Source of the DNA: Prostheceraeus crozeri
Lineage: Eukaryota > Platyhelminthes > Polycladida > Euryleptidae
DNA: 64,000 nucleotides
NCBI GenBank assembly: GCA_907163375.1
Contig: CAJQUW010006798.1
Coordinates: forward strand, 1 to 64,000
Direction of reading: 5' to 3'
Part shown: positions 30,672 to 41,032 of the stretch, piece after piece
Layout of the letters: each line of letters begins with the position of its first letter
Position numbering within the stretch: the stretch's first letter is position 1
The notes under the pieces: generated by a model
What the model saw: only the letters and a program-made list of their open reading frames with translations
Told to the model about the DNA's origin: nothing
Databases searched by the model: none
Position numbers and translations under genes: made by a program

Positions 30672-30806
30672 CTCCCCCCTTTGTTTGGGAAAAGAAATGT
30701 TCAAGCGAGGGGATGGCCAAAAGTTCGATAATCTTATCTCCAGATAGGTTCGAGAGGTGAACCAGAATCATGGAGAGCAAAAATGCCTTACCCCAACGAA
30801 TCACCA

Positions 30807-31109
30807 TTATGGAGTACACTCAGTCTCGTAATCGTTCAGATACCGCGGTCGGTTCCGCGTTCTCCTCGGCCGTTCTCCTTGGTTTTCTCCTCGATTGTTC
30901 GTGGGCATCGGATGGAGCACACTTCGTTCGCGTACTGCACCTCCACTTCTCCGGGGAGTAGTAGAAACAGGTAGCGACGAACTACCAACGCCGATCGCAG
31001 TGTTAGATGAACCGTCAGGCGAGAAACTCGGCTCAACCGCCTCGTATGCCGTTTCAAGATATCGATCTTCGGTATCTCGGCATACCTTGTATCTCGGCTT
31101 GATATTCGA
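30807..31109 (-). pseudogene. pol C-terminal tail after an in-frame stop
   Basis: Beyond the TAA at 31110-31112 the same frame stays open for about 100 codons and ends in a basic tail with RRTRNRPRYLNDYE, the usual Gypsy integrase C-terminal pattern. The single stop therefore looks like a recent nonsense mutation truncating pol. Confidence 0.65.
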
Positions 31110-32894
31110 TTAGTTAAGAACGGAAGTACGCCCTCCGGGATACTGGACACGATAAGAGGTGTCTCCTACAGTCTCTGTGACTTCACCAGGGTGCTCGTAA
31201 TCTTCCCCGCTACCTCTTCGAGTGTAAACCTTCTGTCCTATATCGTAGTTTCTAGTGATGCCTTTCCTCCCCGCATAACGCTTGGAAAGACTCCGCGCCT
31301 TCACCTCTATCACTTCACCTCGGGTGGACAAGTACGATCTCATCTCTCTTCCTAGCAATCGGCTAGCTGGTGTCTTCCCGGTAGACTCATTGAATGTGCT
31401 GCGGATATCGTACAAAGCTTTCTGTAGCCTACGCTCAAACGAAACCTGTGGACAAGACAACTTCATCTTAGCCAGTCTAGACTTCAAGGTTCGATGCATC
31501 CTTTCAACAGTGCCATTGGCCTGAGGATAATAAACCGACGAGAAGTGGCGAGAAACTCCGCAAGTTCTCAAAAATCCTTCGAATTCCGTGCTCCTAAACG
31601 TTGCCCCGTTATCAGAGATAACTCTCTCGGGCATTCCGAACAACGCAAAGATCCTTCTCAGCTCCATAACAACCTGGCGGGAGCTACCATTTGGTATCTG
31701 GACCGCAAAAGGATACCTCGAAAACAAATCAATAACTGTCAGAAGCACATTCCCTTCGGTGGACTCACTAGGACCAGTCAGATCAATAGCAACGGCCTTC
31801 CACGACTCCTCCTCCTTGTCAGCTACAGGGACCGGTCGAGACTTATCGGGAAACCCATTTCGTGAACAAGCATCACATCGATCACAATACTCCTTGATGT
31901 CGTGAGCTAGCCCAGGCCAGTATACAATGGATCTAAGGGCGGCTTTCATTTTACTGATGCCAATGTGGCCCTGATGATACTCAACAAGCAGCTTATGACG
32001 AAGACTACTAGGCACGACCAAAGTATCTCCTTTGAAGATAAGAAATCTATCACCTATCCATTTGACAGACAGGCTGTCACGAAGTGCTGAAAAGTTTCCG
32101 AGTTCTTTCAAGTCGATCCCTCTCCACTGTTTGGAGATAGCCTTAGCTACCCGACATAACTCCGGATCCATCACTGACTTCTCAAAGACCTCTGAAAACT
32201 GTATCGGGATGACATCACTGATAAAACAGAGCGTTACTTCTTCTCTCTCGCCTTCCGTTGCCTCTGTGGAACTAACTGGATTTCGAGACAAAGCGTCGGC
32301 CAGCACGTTATCCTTTCCTTTAATGTGCTCGAAGGAAAACACATATGATTGCATGTTTATGATCCATCTCCTTAACCGCATAGACAGAGAGTCGACAGGT
32401 TTCTCGAAAAGACTCATTAGTGGCAAGTGGTCGGTTTGAACCTTGAAAGTACGTCCAATGAGAAAATTCCTAAACCTGTTAAGCGCAAACAAGAACCCAA
32501 GGCATTCCTTTTCGACTTGCGAATATCTCTTTTCTGTGTCTGTAAGGCTACGCGAGGCAAACATGACTGTCTTCCCTTTCTGCAACAAGACTCCTCCCAA
32601 ACCATGTCCGGATGCGTCACTTTGTACAATAACCTCCTCATCAGGTCGAAAAAATCTACGTACATGTATATCCTTCACCGCTGCCTTTAATCTACCGAAA
32701 GCTATTTCATCCGTTTCCCGCCAGCTCCATGTTTCCTGAGACAAAGATTGCCATAACGGCTGTAGTAGAGTACTACAATGTGGAACGTTTGAGTGACATA
32801 CGTAGGCTGCTAGGCCTAGAAAGGAACGCAACGAAGCGGCACTCTCAGGGGCAGGCGTGTCCAGCAGATCATCAATTAGCTTCCTCGAAACCAT
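31110..32894 (-). CDS. Gypsy-type pol remnant: RT thumb, RNase H, integrase
   Basis: The 594-residue frame begins at ATG 32892-32894, the base after the primer binding site. It enters the Gypsy pol at the RT thumb (PESAASLRSFLGLAAYVC). RNase H follows with VIVQSDASGHGLGGVL, SRSLTDTEKRYSQVEKE and VQTDHLPL. Integrase has a zinc-binding HxxxxH..CxxC (GHIGISKM...CDRCDACSRNG), and the DDE residues in VAIDLTGP, VISDNGATF and VERMHRTLK. All catalytic residues of RNase H and integrase are kept. RT palm, protease and gag are absent. Confidence 0.9.
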   Translation of the reverse strand: MVSRKLIDDLLDTPAPESAASLRSFLGLAAYVCHSNVPHCSTLLQPLWQSLSQETWSWRETDEIAFGRLKAAVKDIHVRRFFRPDEEVIVQSDASGHGLGGVLLQKGKTVMFASRSLTDTEKRYSQVEKECLGFLFALNRFRNFLIGRTFKVQTDHLPLMSLFEKPVDSLSMRLRRWIINMQSYVFSFEHIKGKDNVLADALSRNPVSSTEATEGEREEVTLCFISDVIPIQFSEVFEKSVMDPELCRVAKAISKQWRGIDLKELGNFSALRDSLSVKWIGDRFLIFKGDTLVVPSSLRHKLLVEYHQGHIGISKMKAALRSIVYWPGLAHDIKEYCDRCDACSRNGFPDKSRPVPVADKEEESWKAVAIDLTGPSESTEGNVLLTVIDLFSRYPFAVQIPNGSSRQVVMELRRIFALFGMPERVISDNGATFRSTEFEGFLRTCGVSRHFSSVYYPQANGTVERMHRTLKSRLAKMKLSCPQVSFERRLQKALYDIRSTFNESTGKTPASRLLGREMRSYLSTRGEVIEVKARSLSKRYAGRKGITRNYDIGQKVYTRRGSGEDYEHPGEVTETVGDTSYRVQYPGGRTSVLN

Positions 32895-32913
32895 AATCCC
32901 ACTTCTGACACCA
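32895..32913 (-). promoter_or_regulatory. primer binding site, tRNA-Leu type
   Basis: On the minus strand TGGTGTCAGAAGTGGGATT is complementary to the 3' end, including CCA, of a tRNA-Leu of the type ending ...CCCACTTCTGACA. It starts 4 bases after the 5' LTR, the correct place for reverse transcription priming. Confidence 0.85.
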
Positions 32914-32917
32914 TAAA

Positions 32918-33129
32918 TGTGCCGGTCTTACCACCGGTAATAACTAACAAGTATATGATACATGCGTTTAATGGAGAATACGCTTTTTAGCATTGCGAAA
33001 ACATAGTTGATTTTATTTCAGGAAATTCACAAGCTCAAACAAACATGGAAGAGTACAAGTAAATAGACACACTCAAACACATGAGACATAGTACATTAAA
33101 TCAGAATGGCTTTAATAGCCATCGGCACA
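32918..33129 (-). repeat. 5' LTR
   Basis: 212 bases with inverted TGTGCCG/CGGCACA ends; about 96 percent identical to the 3' LTR, implying a fairly recent insertion. Confidence 0.9.
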
Positions 33130-33489
33130 GCCACCATAAACATAATATCATAAATATGCCTTGAATCATTATCTCTGACTGAGTCCCACATCAAATTATG
33201 GAACCTTCATCGCTATCTCCTTTCTGCGGCTTCGAACCTTCCGATCCAACATTCAGCCATTGGTGAACGCAGGCACGACGATTCAACGCGTCATCATCTT
33301 CTCCAAAATTTGGCGAAGCCACGAATAGGGAAAATTTGCGCATCTTTTTTTTGAGGTGAGAACAAAATTTAATCATAGATCTGTCAATCACAGTATGCAA
33401 CATAGCATCAGAAGATCAGGAAATTTAGCATAAGGAAAAATCGTGGAAAAGGGCTAAAAACCTTGAATATGAAAAAGACACTAAAAAGC

Positions 33490-34272
33490 TCAAAAGTCAA
33501 TCCCTCCAATTAGCAGCTCTCTTCTCCCAATTGAGATTTCGCACCTGCAATTGATAGCAAGGGCGTTTGCTCTCATCAGCTTCACACTCAGGCGAGTATA
33601 GATGGCGTTGCGTACCTCCCATGGTGTAGTTCCTTTCTGTACGGACAGTCTGTTGGCAAGCTTATGAAAAAAATCTTCTGCTTCAATGCACCATTCCCCA
33701 TATGTTGAGACGACCATCGCCACACAGATCCAATTCAAAGATGAGCATCTCTTATCGTTCTTTTGATGCTTAACTTCAGCCGCCGCTGCCACTGCTGATC
33801 CTGCTGTCACACTCGCTTGAAAAATTAATTGCTGATTTAGCGGATGCGTGACAGCAACATCTAGGGCTGCGTCTCGTCCTAACGACCTATTGGATACCAG
33901 AATATCAGCTGGTTGGGAATTGTCGTGATCATATTTTGCTCCTTTTTCTAATTGAGGGTTTAAAGGTGCTTGTCGAGCATAATCAGCGATGGTATCTCGA
34001 AGGATGTTATGTCGAGTCCACAGATCGGGTCCCTTTCTACACGTTAAAGCATGGTGTCCAAAAACGTCTTGAACAGTTTCAGGACATCTCGCACAAGGCT
34101 TGTTTGTTGGCATGACCGGTAAAGCAAGCCACAATTTCAATATGACGCACATTTCGTCAGGATCAACGCTAAGACCACGACCTGATGAGGGTATCGTGCG
34201 CAACCATGCGGAACTATAAGGGGCGGAAACTGACTTCAGTCTAGCTTGATTCGCTACCGAAGATCGTGCCAA
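33490..34272 (-). pseudogene. restriction-like endonuclease domain, retroelement type
   Basis: A 260-codon open frame without a start ATG. It shows WLRTIPSSGRGLSV, a zinc-binding CARCPETVQDVFGHHALTC (CxxC, HxxxxC) followed by RHNILRD, and then PADILVSNRSLGRDAALDVAV, which fits the PD-x(12-14)-D core of R2/CRE-like restriction-like endonucleases at the C terminus of some non-LTR retrotransposons. The RT itself is not seen upstream. It lies inside the 4.94-kb element, beside the LTR element, and is intact over this length. Class assignment is by motif only. Confidence 0.5.
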
Positions 34273-34701
34273 TAGATCGGAGAATGTTTCTTCATCAAAT
34301 TTTTGTGATTGCGCATCTCTCTTTCTGAATCTAATAATTTATAAATAGATATTTTCTTGCATTGCTGCAATATATTTGCTTCTTCGTTTCTATTGGGAGA
34401 AGACGATCGAGCTAAGCGCCACATGTCACACAAACATACAAATCTCTGTGATTTACTGTGAACACATCCCCAGCGCATTGTGTGATTGCTTGAAGATCTC
34501 TGCAGTTAACAGCTGAGCGCTGGCGCTCTGAACGTATTTGATAGTAGTGACTTGAAACTGTAAAGTGTATGTAAAGTTGTAAACGTAAAGATGCTCTCAA
34601 AAACAAAAAATTAAAACTATTTGAACCTTTGTTTTATGAACGCAAATAATTATTTTTGGGTATGCGGCGAAGGCCTCACAGGCACGGAGACGACGCCACT
34701 G

Positions 34702-34772
34702 TTAATAATCTCTCCTAAAAAATGCTTGAAGCATGTTTTTCAGCGCTTTTTGACTATCGCCTCCCTGGCGAA
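34702..34772 (-). mobile_element. hAT-like element copy A, continuation
   Basis: After the insertion, TTAATAAT and a block with AAGCATGTTTTTCAGCG match the reverse complement of 48230-48275 in copy B. The end near CGCCTCCCTG (34772) is a plausible terminus but no target duplication confirms it. Confidence 0.5.
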
Positions 34773-35232
34773 TTTTTTGAATAACTTTTGAACCAAGTGT
34801 GCTGCACGTCCTTGGATATTTTCCAATTTCCAATCTCCCTCGACAAATTGCTATGATTCCTATATTCATGCTTTCACATCAGAGCATTCTACCAAGATTG
34901 CTGGGAATAAATTGGAAATTTCCAATTTATGCCCGCCAATGTCAATGTATTTTCAATGGAGCTGCCACGTTCCATTGCCCTCCATTTTCATATATTTATC
35001 TCAAACCTGATCATTGCAATGCTAATGCTCGTTCATCGAAATCTACGGTCCACGTCAACGATGTTTTTTTTAATCGATGATAGCTCAAGCATGATGCCAA
35101 TCATGACTAGATTTTGAAAGCATCAGTGAGTCGTACAGCCGAGGCCGCAAGCTGGCCGGTTTTTTTTGCCGCCCCAGAGTCGGCAACAATCGTCATTGTC
35201 AACTTATACGAGTATTTCTAAATCTATGGGCA
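34773..35232. other. no gene seen
   Basis: AT-rich DNA with overlapping short frames that have no recognisable content. Confidence 0.35.
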
Positions 35233-35556
35233 ACAATATAGGAATAATCACAGTTTGTACATTGCTGCCTGCTGTCGGCGGGCAGCAATGACATTACCTT
35301 GCCGTTATTTTTCAATACTTTTAACATAGAAGTCACTGCTAAGATCATAGACTTCTAAATTGTAGAAGGATTTTCTGATACAGGAAGTCTAAGGATATAT
35401 GTAGATGTATATAGGTAGACAATGGAAATACCACATGAGATTTCTCGACAAGCGGCCTCTGATTTGTGTATTGCTTGCCGAGAAATCTCATGTGGTGTTC
35501 CTACATTGCTGCTTTTCGACAGCAGGCTGCAATTTACAAACTGCCATTATTCGATA
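35233..35556. repeat. nested inverted repeats (foldback)
   Basis: An outer pair (about 35242-35289 with 35506-35553, containing TTGTACATTGCTGCCTGCTG and its inverted partner) encloses an inner hairpin (about 35424-35508) whose arms carry CCACATGAGATTTCTCG. The inner arms match over about 28 bases. Confidence 0.75.
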
Positions 35557-36097
35557 TTATTGCACCATAGATTTTGAAATGTAAGTAGACAGTGTATCTC
35601 GTAATGATGACATCTGTATCTGTGAATGTGAAAAATATTTTGGAAGTCTTAGTTAGCATATATTTACATGTGTATTCATTACATTACACGCAACTAGGAT
35701 TCTCAACAGGACACAACGGCCCTCGGATTATTGCAATTAAAGCCCTATATGGATGATCATTTTTCCTATATATTATTATTATTATAAACCTGTTTCATTA
35801 ACTGTGTATTAATGATATCTTTTGCATTAAAGCCCAGTAAATTTCCATTGTTTACGGTCTATCAGTTCCGCAATGCCCCAATAAAAAGAAAGATATCTTC
35901 TAAAACATTATATTTTAAGATATCACTGCCGTGCTGCAATGCCCCTCGTTCATCGTGCTGACAATGGGGCATTGCTGAACGGGAAAGTCAACACAGAAAT
36001 CCATCATGTGGAAAAGTCATTGAAAGGTTATCTTTACGAAATATTTATCGCCGTCTGGCTCGATTACCATTTTATGTACAGAAATGCGAAATCTGAA

Positions 36098-36561
36098 TTA
36101 TGAATCAAAGTATGACTTTAGAGTTTTCATATCTTGCGGTTCAATTGCCTCAAAGTGATGCATAGAACCGCCATTCTCGAAAAATGTTTTTACCATTCCT
36201 TTTAGAACCTGATTTGCGTGGAAAAATTCTACGTCATTTATAATGTCAAATTTCCTCAGTGATTTGAAATGTCTGTACAATGACGCCCTCATACATATCA
36301 GACTCGCTTTTGAGTAATAGTCACACCCTTTTTAGCTCACAATATCGAATAAAAGTATCATAGTATATCATTGAATTGTTCTTTTGAAACATTAGAAAGC
36401 CTTTCATCTAATTGGTGATCATTGAAGAATTGTTTTAAATTCTGGACCCATAGTATTTCCTGTCTCGCAGTTGATAGCAGAACAGCGCTACTTTCTATTG
36501 ATGCAATGTTTTTTTCTACGTCAGCCGGGACTATTCGCAGTAGGCGTGCTATCAAACTCAT
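36098..36561 (-). pseudogene. Crypton tyrosine-recombinase fragment (DUF3504-type)
   Basis: The upstream frame has TARQEILWVQNLKQFFNDHQ, then NVSKEQFNDIL and, beyond two TGA stops, YFYS and AKKG. After one phase change near 36310 it continues YYSKASLICMRASLYRHFKS, FFHANQVLKGMVKTFFENGG and IEPQDMKTL. This matches the N-terminal core-binding region shared by Crypton recombinases and ZMYM/KCTD1-type domesticated genes. The catalytic R-H-R-Y half was not found. Confidence 0.6.
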
Positions 36562-37018
36562 CTAACATGGATGAATCATTGCGATTGTTGTTGAACCTCA
36601 CTTATTTCATTGATCTCTTCCGCTTCCAGACCACTAATCATTTGTCTTCGAATTCCATCAAAATGTATCATGCGAAACATTCTAATTTATGATTTCCTGT
36701 CAACTACTTGCGCAGACTGTTGTAAATTAAGTATCTCAAAAAGGCCTTCAAAATTTGAATTTTGTAACCAGAAAAGATGATATCATTGAAGTTAAGACAT
36801 TCTATGAAACATCTAAGTCTAATGCAATATCAGATGAGAGCTATGATAAAGCATGGATAAAAGAGTTATGATACATAATTATGTAAGTGGATGGTTGCAG
36901 GCATAGACTTCTTTCTATTCATGACATCAATCATAGATCAATTATGGACATCTTTAAGATATATCGATATCCAAGCATAATCATGGAAGTACATAGAAAA
37001 CCGTAAACAATGTAACAA

Positions 37019-37120
37019 CGGCATGGAAAGGCGTGCTGCAATGGTAGATAAGTTTGAACTCGTGCGCTAACGCGCACTCGTTCAAAGCAATCTACCATTG
37101 CAGCACGTCTTTCCATGCCG
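37019..37120. repeat. long near-perfect hairpin
   Basis: CGGCATGGAAAGGCGTGCTG... folds back on ...CAGCACGTCTTTCCATGCCG with arms of about 48 bases and a very short loop around GCGCTAACGCGC near 37065-37076. Few mismatches, so it is recent. Confidence 0.85.
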
Positions 37121-38398
37121 TAGTTCTTCATTGGTTTCCATGGGAAATAAAAATGACATTGAAGCCCAGTATTTTTTATGAAATCTATGACTTTGGATAT
37201 CCATGATTATGCATCGAAAATGTATTATTTCCATAGACATGATAATGCATTTATAACGGCAACAATCTCAAGTCAAATCATAGTCATCCGTGAAGGTTAC
37301 AGTAAGGGTGAATGTTTGTGAACTCATAGGAAGAAGTAAAGCTTTAACATATTTATCACTGCCAATGCAGTAAGACCTGAATGCTCCAATTTGATCAACT
37401 TGCGACAACATAATTATCTCAATGACTTAGCATCATCGCATTGATGGATTATAGCTAAACAGTGTCCCACAGTGTTTATGGACAATTAATAATCGATATA
37501 GTAAAAGTAGGTGCCAATGAAAAACTGACAGATGACGACTAAAAAAGTGCGGTAGAAATTCACCGACATATAATGATTAATATTTTGCTATTAATTCTGA
37601 AGGTATGCGATTCTTAGATCTGTATTTTTTGCGCAAAAACTGTTTTGGTATTACAACAAGAATCATTCTTTCAAATCTAATCGGTCACTTCGCTTACCGG
37701 GATGGCGATGAACACTTATTTCGTAAACCTTATAGTCAATCTGTAAAACTTGAAGCTTAAGTTTGGTATTCGTCACAGATGGATGCAAGTGAAAATGTTT
37801 TCAATGAGCATACATGAAACGAATACTGTTACGAGACGGCTTGAGCATAACTTACACTGATCGCAGTATTCGAACCACAGTGATGTCCGAACTCATGTCT
37901 GAGGAATATTCATTACCTGAAATGCAAACTGTGACAGGACAGTAATATCAAAAATCGATCCAAAAGTGCTCAAAATGATCAACCCCGAACAAAATAAGCA
38001 AAACAAATCAAGCGACCTAATTTAGAATTATCTGAAACATCAAATTTATTTTCTAATGTGCAAATTCTAGATGGTCGTCGATGCCAGAGCGGACCAAATT
38101 GAGTTGCAAAATGAACAATTTGAAACAAGGTAGTATTCCTCTAACTCAAGTCCGTAAACTTTCTCAAAATCCTATTTTAAAAGCTGTACTTTTATGAATT
38201 GCTCTTGTATCAAATTAGTCAATTTGTACCTTTTAACATTACGACGTGTCCATGTAGATATCAACTGTGCTTAGATCTCTGTGAATGCTATGAAGTTTGC
38301 CATGTATAGCGCAAGGTATAATTACTGGGCTTTAATGTCTTTCTTGGTGATAGATGAAACATTTCTATGACAAATAGATCAAAACAGGTTTATAGTGT

Positions 38399-39110
38399 AA
38401 CATTAACTTGGATTTTTAAGGGGAATAATGTAGGACATTTGAGGGCGCGTAAGTTTGAGAGCGCATATTATTTATAGATATTCCTGGTCTACTTAAAGTC
38501 TTCTACATACTCCATAATGTCAAATGAACTTTATTTCATAATCTTTGAATAATCAAAAGAGATTGCATTAAGTAATCAGTGTAGATTAAGTATAAGTTAG
38601 AAGATTAACTTTTCTCGACCGAAATTGTATTCAAATGAGATTACAATATGCTGCGCAACGTTTTGCCACCACTTCATCTAGCGCAATACAATTTAATCTC
38701 TACTGCGCAAGCTCATTCAGAGATGGGTTTCGTGATTTATTCTTAAAAAGTTCCAACTGCCTGCGCTCAGTTAGGTTAGTTACATTTTTGCAAAGGATCG
38801 TCAAGGATATCATGGATATGTCTGGGTTAGTTCTACGATAGCTAACAATGTGTTGATATAACAATGAAGTTTCTACTGTCAAATGTTCACGAAGCCGGGA
38901 CGAAGTTCTCATTGTTTCACCCATAGAAGTCGGATAGTTGGATATCTATCTTATATAGAGTGGACTTGAAATATCTGCAGCATGTATTCATAACGGAGAC
39001 AAAATGAATTGAAAGCAGAGTCATCTCTGCATGTGTGTTGTCTGTGGATCCATCAGAAGGAAAACTTCCAATACTTAGTAATTTAATTGCCAGTGTTGCA
39101 CGCTTCAATG
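38399..39110. other. no gene seen
   Basis: AT-rich DNA, nothing recognisable on either strand. Confidence 0.35.
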
Positions 39111-39115
39111 AAAAA

Positions 39116-39225
39116 AATTGGCGGCGTCAGCGCCAGCGTCAATTGCCAAATTATTGACGCCGTCAACGACGTCGTCAACCAATCCTGAAATTGACGGCGT
39201 CAATTCATAGCGTCAAATTTACATC
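39116..39225. repeat. cluster of GACGCCGTCAA-type motifs
   Basis: Within 110 bases the palindrome-like motif TTGACGCCGTCAA and variants (GACGTCGTCAA, GACGGCGTCAA, GCGTCAATT) occur at least six times in both orientations. GC content is well above the surroundings. It resembles a subterminal repeat region of a DNA transposon. Confidence 0.6.
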
Positions 39226-39229
39226 ATGC

Positions 39230-40440
39230 TTCTTCATCTTTTTGAAACTCAAAAGGTAAATAGACTTCGTCGCTGCGAATACTTTTGCAGTAGGCCTGAA
39301 GATCTCTCCTTTCGGGACTCTGCACGGACAGCAAAACAATGTCGACAGATCCAAAAGTGAATTAGAAATAAAAGTGAAGTCGAGTTTATCATCAACATAT
39401 AATGAAATGTCGGAAACATTCGCCGATAAGCCTGTAGGCGAAATATCAACACAGACACAGCTGATGCGAATTGTCATAATGAATAATTTTGATTTTATTA
39501 TTGCCACCACCAGTTCAGCTACCTGAAAGGGATGACCCAGAAGCCTCTCCAAGAAATATCACATAAGGTAGACATACCTAGGCCTTTACTTTGAGGCCAT
39601 TAGCATGCCCATTATGATAATGTCGAGATTAGGCCTTCCCAACTCCAATGTATGACATTGAACCATATGTCACTTTTTTGCATTGCCAGATGCGACATTT
39701 ATTTTGTATTCGAAGAAAGGAATCGCTGAGTATGTAAAATCTACTATGAAACACTTTGTCACCACTACACTTGAAAGTGACAATTGTCTTTAACTTGCTA
39801 CTGATTTACTGATATATAGTTCATTGCATAATAAGTAATATCACTGACAATTCGCTTTAACAGTCTATAGAAAATATTTTTATTTATAACAAAAACTAAC
39901 AATTCGCTTTTAAGAAAACCAGCATTTCAAAACGCTCGTCAGAGTCTGGAGCGTTTCGGACGCAAAATGTATTTTCCAAGAGAAAAGACTCTCTTGACTG
40001 CGGCACTACTAGGTATCACCGTATTATATAGCAAAACATGTCCCGAAACCTCTCGTTCGGGAACCGAAAAACCCATTTCGAGGGCATCGTTGAGAGCCAT
40101 GTTTTTAAACTGGTTGGCGTGGCTGCTGCATTTTCCTCCGCATCGTAAATTGCTTCAAAAATGCATTCCTCAATTGATCATCACTATCGGTTGTTTCGAT
40201 ATTTGATGCATTTCCTTCGCGCATCAATTGAGTCAACTGAATTAAGGCCATTGCTCTTACTTCCTCCACTCCAGCCAAAGGGATAATTTGTAATTTGGAT
40301 GCGTCGCACTTGCAAGGATGATAACTTTGTCCCTAAACAGAGGAGCAAACCTGAAATAAAAGAGTGAACTGAGGTATTTGATTGTACAATTGGCACTTTT
40401 CAGTAAGTATTTTGTAATACAGTTCAGGCAATGATACGGA
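39230..40440. other. no gene seen
   Basis: A 115-codon minus-strand frame at 39205-39552 begins next to the repeat cluster but has no recognisable domain. The remainder is AT-rich without structure I can name. Confidence 0.35.
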
Positions 40441-40935
40441 CGTACACTTCCAGCACAAGATTAGACACTAACGTTTATTACTGTATAGTTGTTCCTGCTC
40501 TGATGAACTGATAGTGTCATCTCCCCTACGTCATGAGCACGCGCACACGTAGTCATTGCCGACTACCGATCAAATATAATGTCATCAATCCATTGTGTAG
40601 ATGCCGAATCAAACACTGTGTTCCCGTCTGGCGTCACCATGCAGTGTACAGAAAACTTTCAGGAAAACTTTCAAACTACTTTCAAGTCTACAGAAAACTC
40701 GAGCGACCACATTTTAGCATTAACAAAGTTACCCACTGTATTCTAAAATTGACCCTGACTATCGTGTTTTACATAATATCAGTACATGCGCGAAAATATC
40801 AAAACCAGGCAATTATCGTTCGAAACTTTTTCTGTATATTTTTAAACATTTTCTTTTTAATAAAGTGCATGAAGATATAATGTATTTAAAGTCAGCAGAG
40901 AGCTCATAGAGTCAGCGCAAAACCATGACATCACA
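40441..40935 (-). repeat. probable 3' LTR of degraded Gypsy element
   Basis: On the minus strand a polypurine tract AAAAGGGGGAA (plus 40936-40946) is followed immediately by TGTGATGTCATGG, the expected 5' end of an LTR. The outer end is not defined and no second copy was found, so the left limit is approximate. Confidence 0.4.
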
Positions 40936-41032
40936 TTCCCCCTTTTCTTGAGACCAATGAAGTTCTCCGATTTTGAAGCACGTATAACACGCTAGCTGCA
41001 TGTTCAGTTTATCACAACACTTCACGAGGGAC

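Larger units (their letters stand above)
30465..33129 (-). mobile_element. compact Gypsy-like LTR retrotransposon
   Basis: Two direct LTRs of 207 and 212 bases, about 96 percent identical, flank a minus-strand pol remnant. A tRNA-Leu-type primer binding site sits 4 bases inside the 5' LTR, and a polypurine tract (AAAGGGGGGAG) ends at the 3' LTR. The 5' LTR (32918-33129) has TGTGCCG...CGGCACA ends; the 3' LTR lacks its last bases. Total 2.67 kb, so gag, protease and the RT catalytic core are missing. Confidence 0.92.
29759..34701. mobile_element. 4.94-kb DNA element inserted in copy A
   Basis: The left end CAGTGGCGTCG is matched by CGACGCCACTG at the right, an 11-base perfect inverted repeat, with further similarity inward (CGTGC...CCTTCGC). 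The flanks are TTAATTAT (29751-29758) and TTAATAAT (34702-34709), an 8-base target duplication with one mismatch, as in hAT elements. Copy B at 48 kb carries a single ATTATTAA at the equivalent spot. Inside are a compact LTR retrotransposon and a nuclease-like ORF; no hAT transposase was seen. Confidence 0.8.
35785..38398. repeat. region bounded by inverted ATTAAAGCCCAGTAA blocks
   Basis: TATAAACCTGTTT and CATTAAAGCCCAGTAA occur near 35785-35840 and again, inverted, near 38318-38398; a weaker copy (ATTGAAGCCCAGTA) lies at about 37160. A hairpin with CAATGCCCC arms is at 35870-35976. The boundaries may be termini of a 2.6-kb element, but no target duplication was seen. Confidence 0.45.

Noticed and set aside
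33129..33134. Possible 5-bp target duplication GCCAC for the compact LTR element
   Set aside because: The left side is altered (the LTR lacks its last bases), so the match cannot be shown.
28833..34780. 8-bp target duplication around hAT-like copy A
   Set aside because: The flanks ATCATTTT and GCGAATTT do not match, so the outer borders of copy A remain uncertain.
37590..37760. A plus-strand stretch (GMRFLDLYFLRKNC) faintly like a Penelope RT block
   Set aside because: Only a few residues agree and no neighbouring motif supports it.
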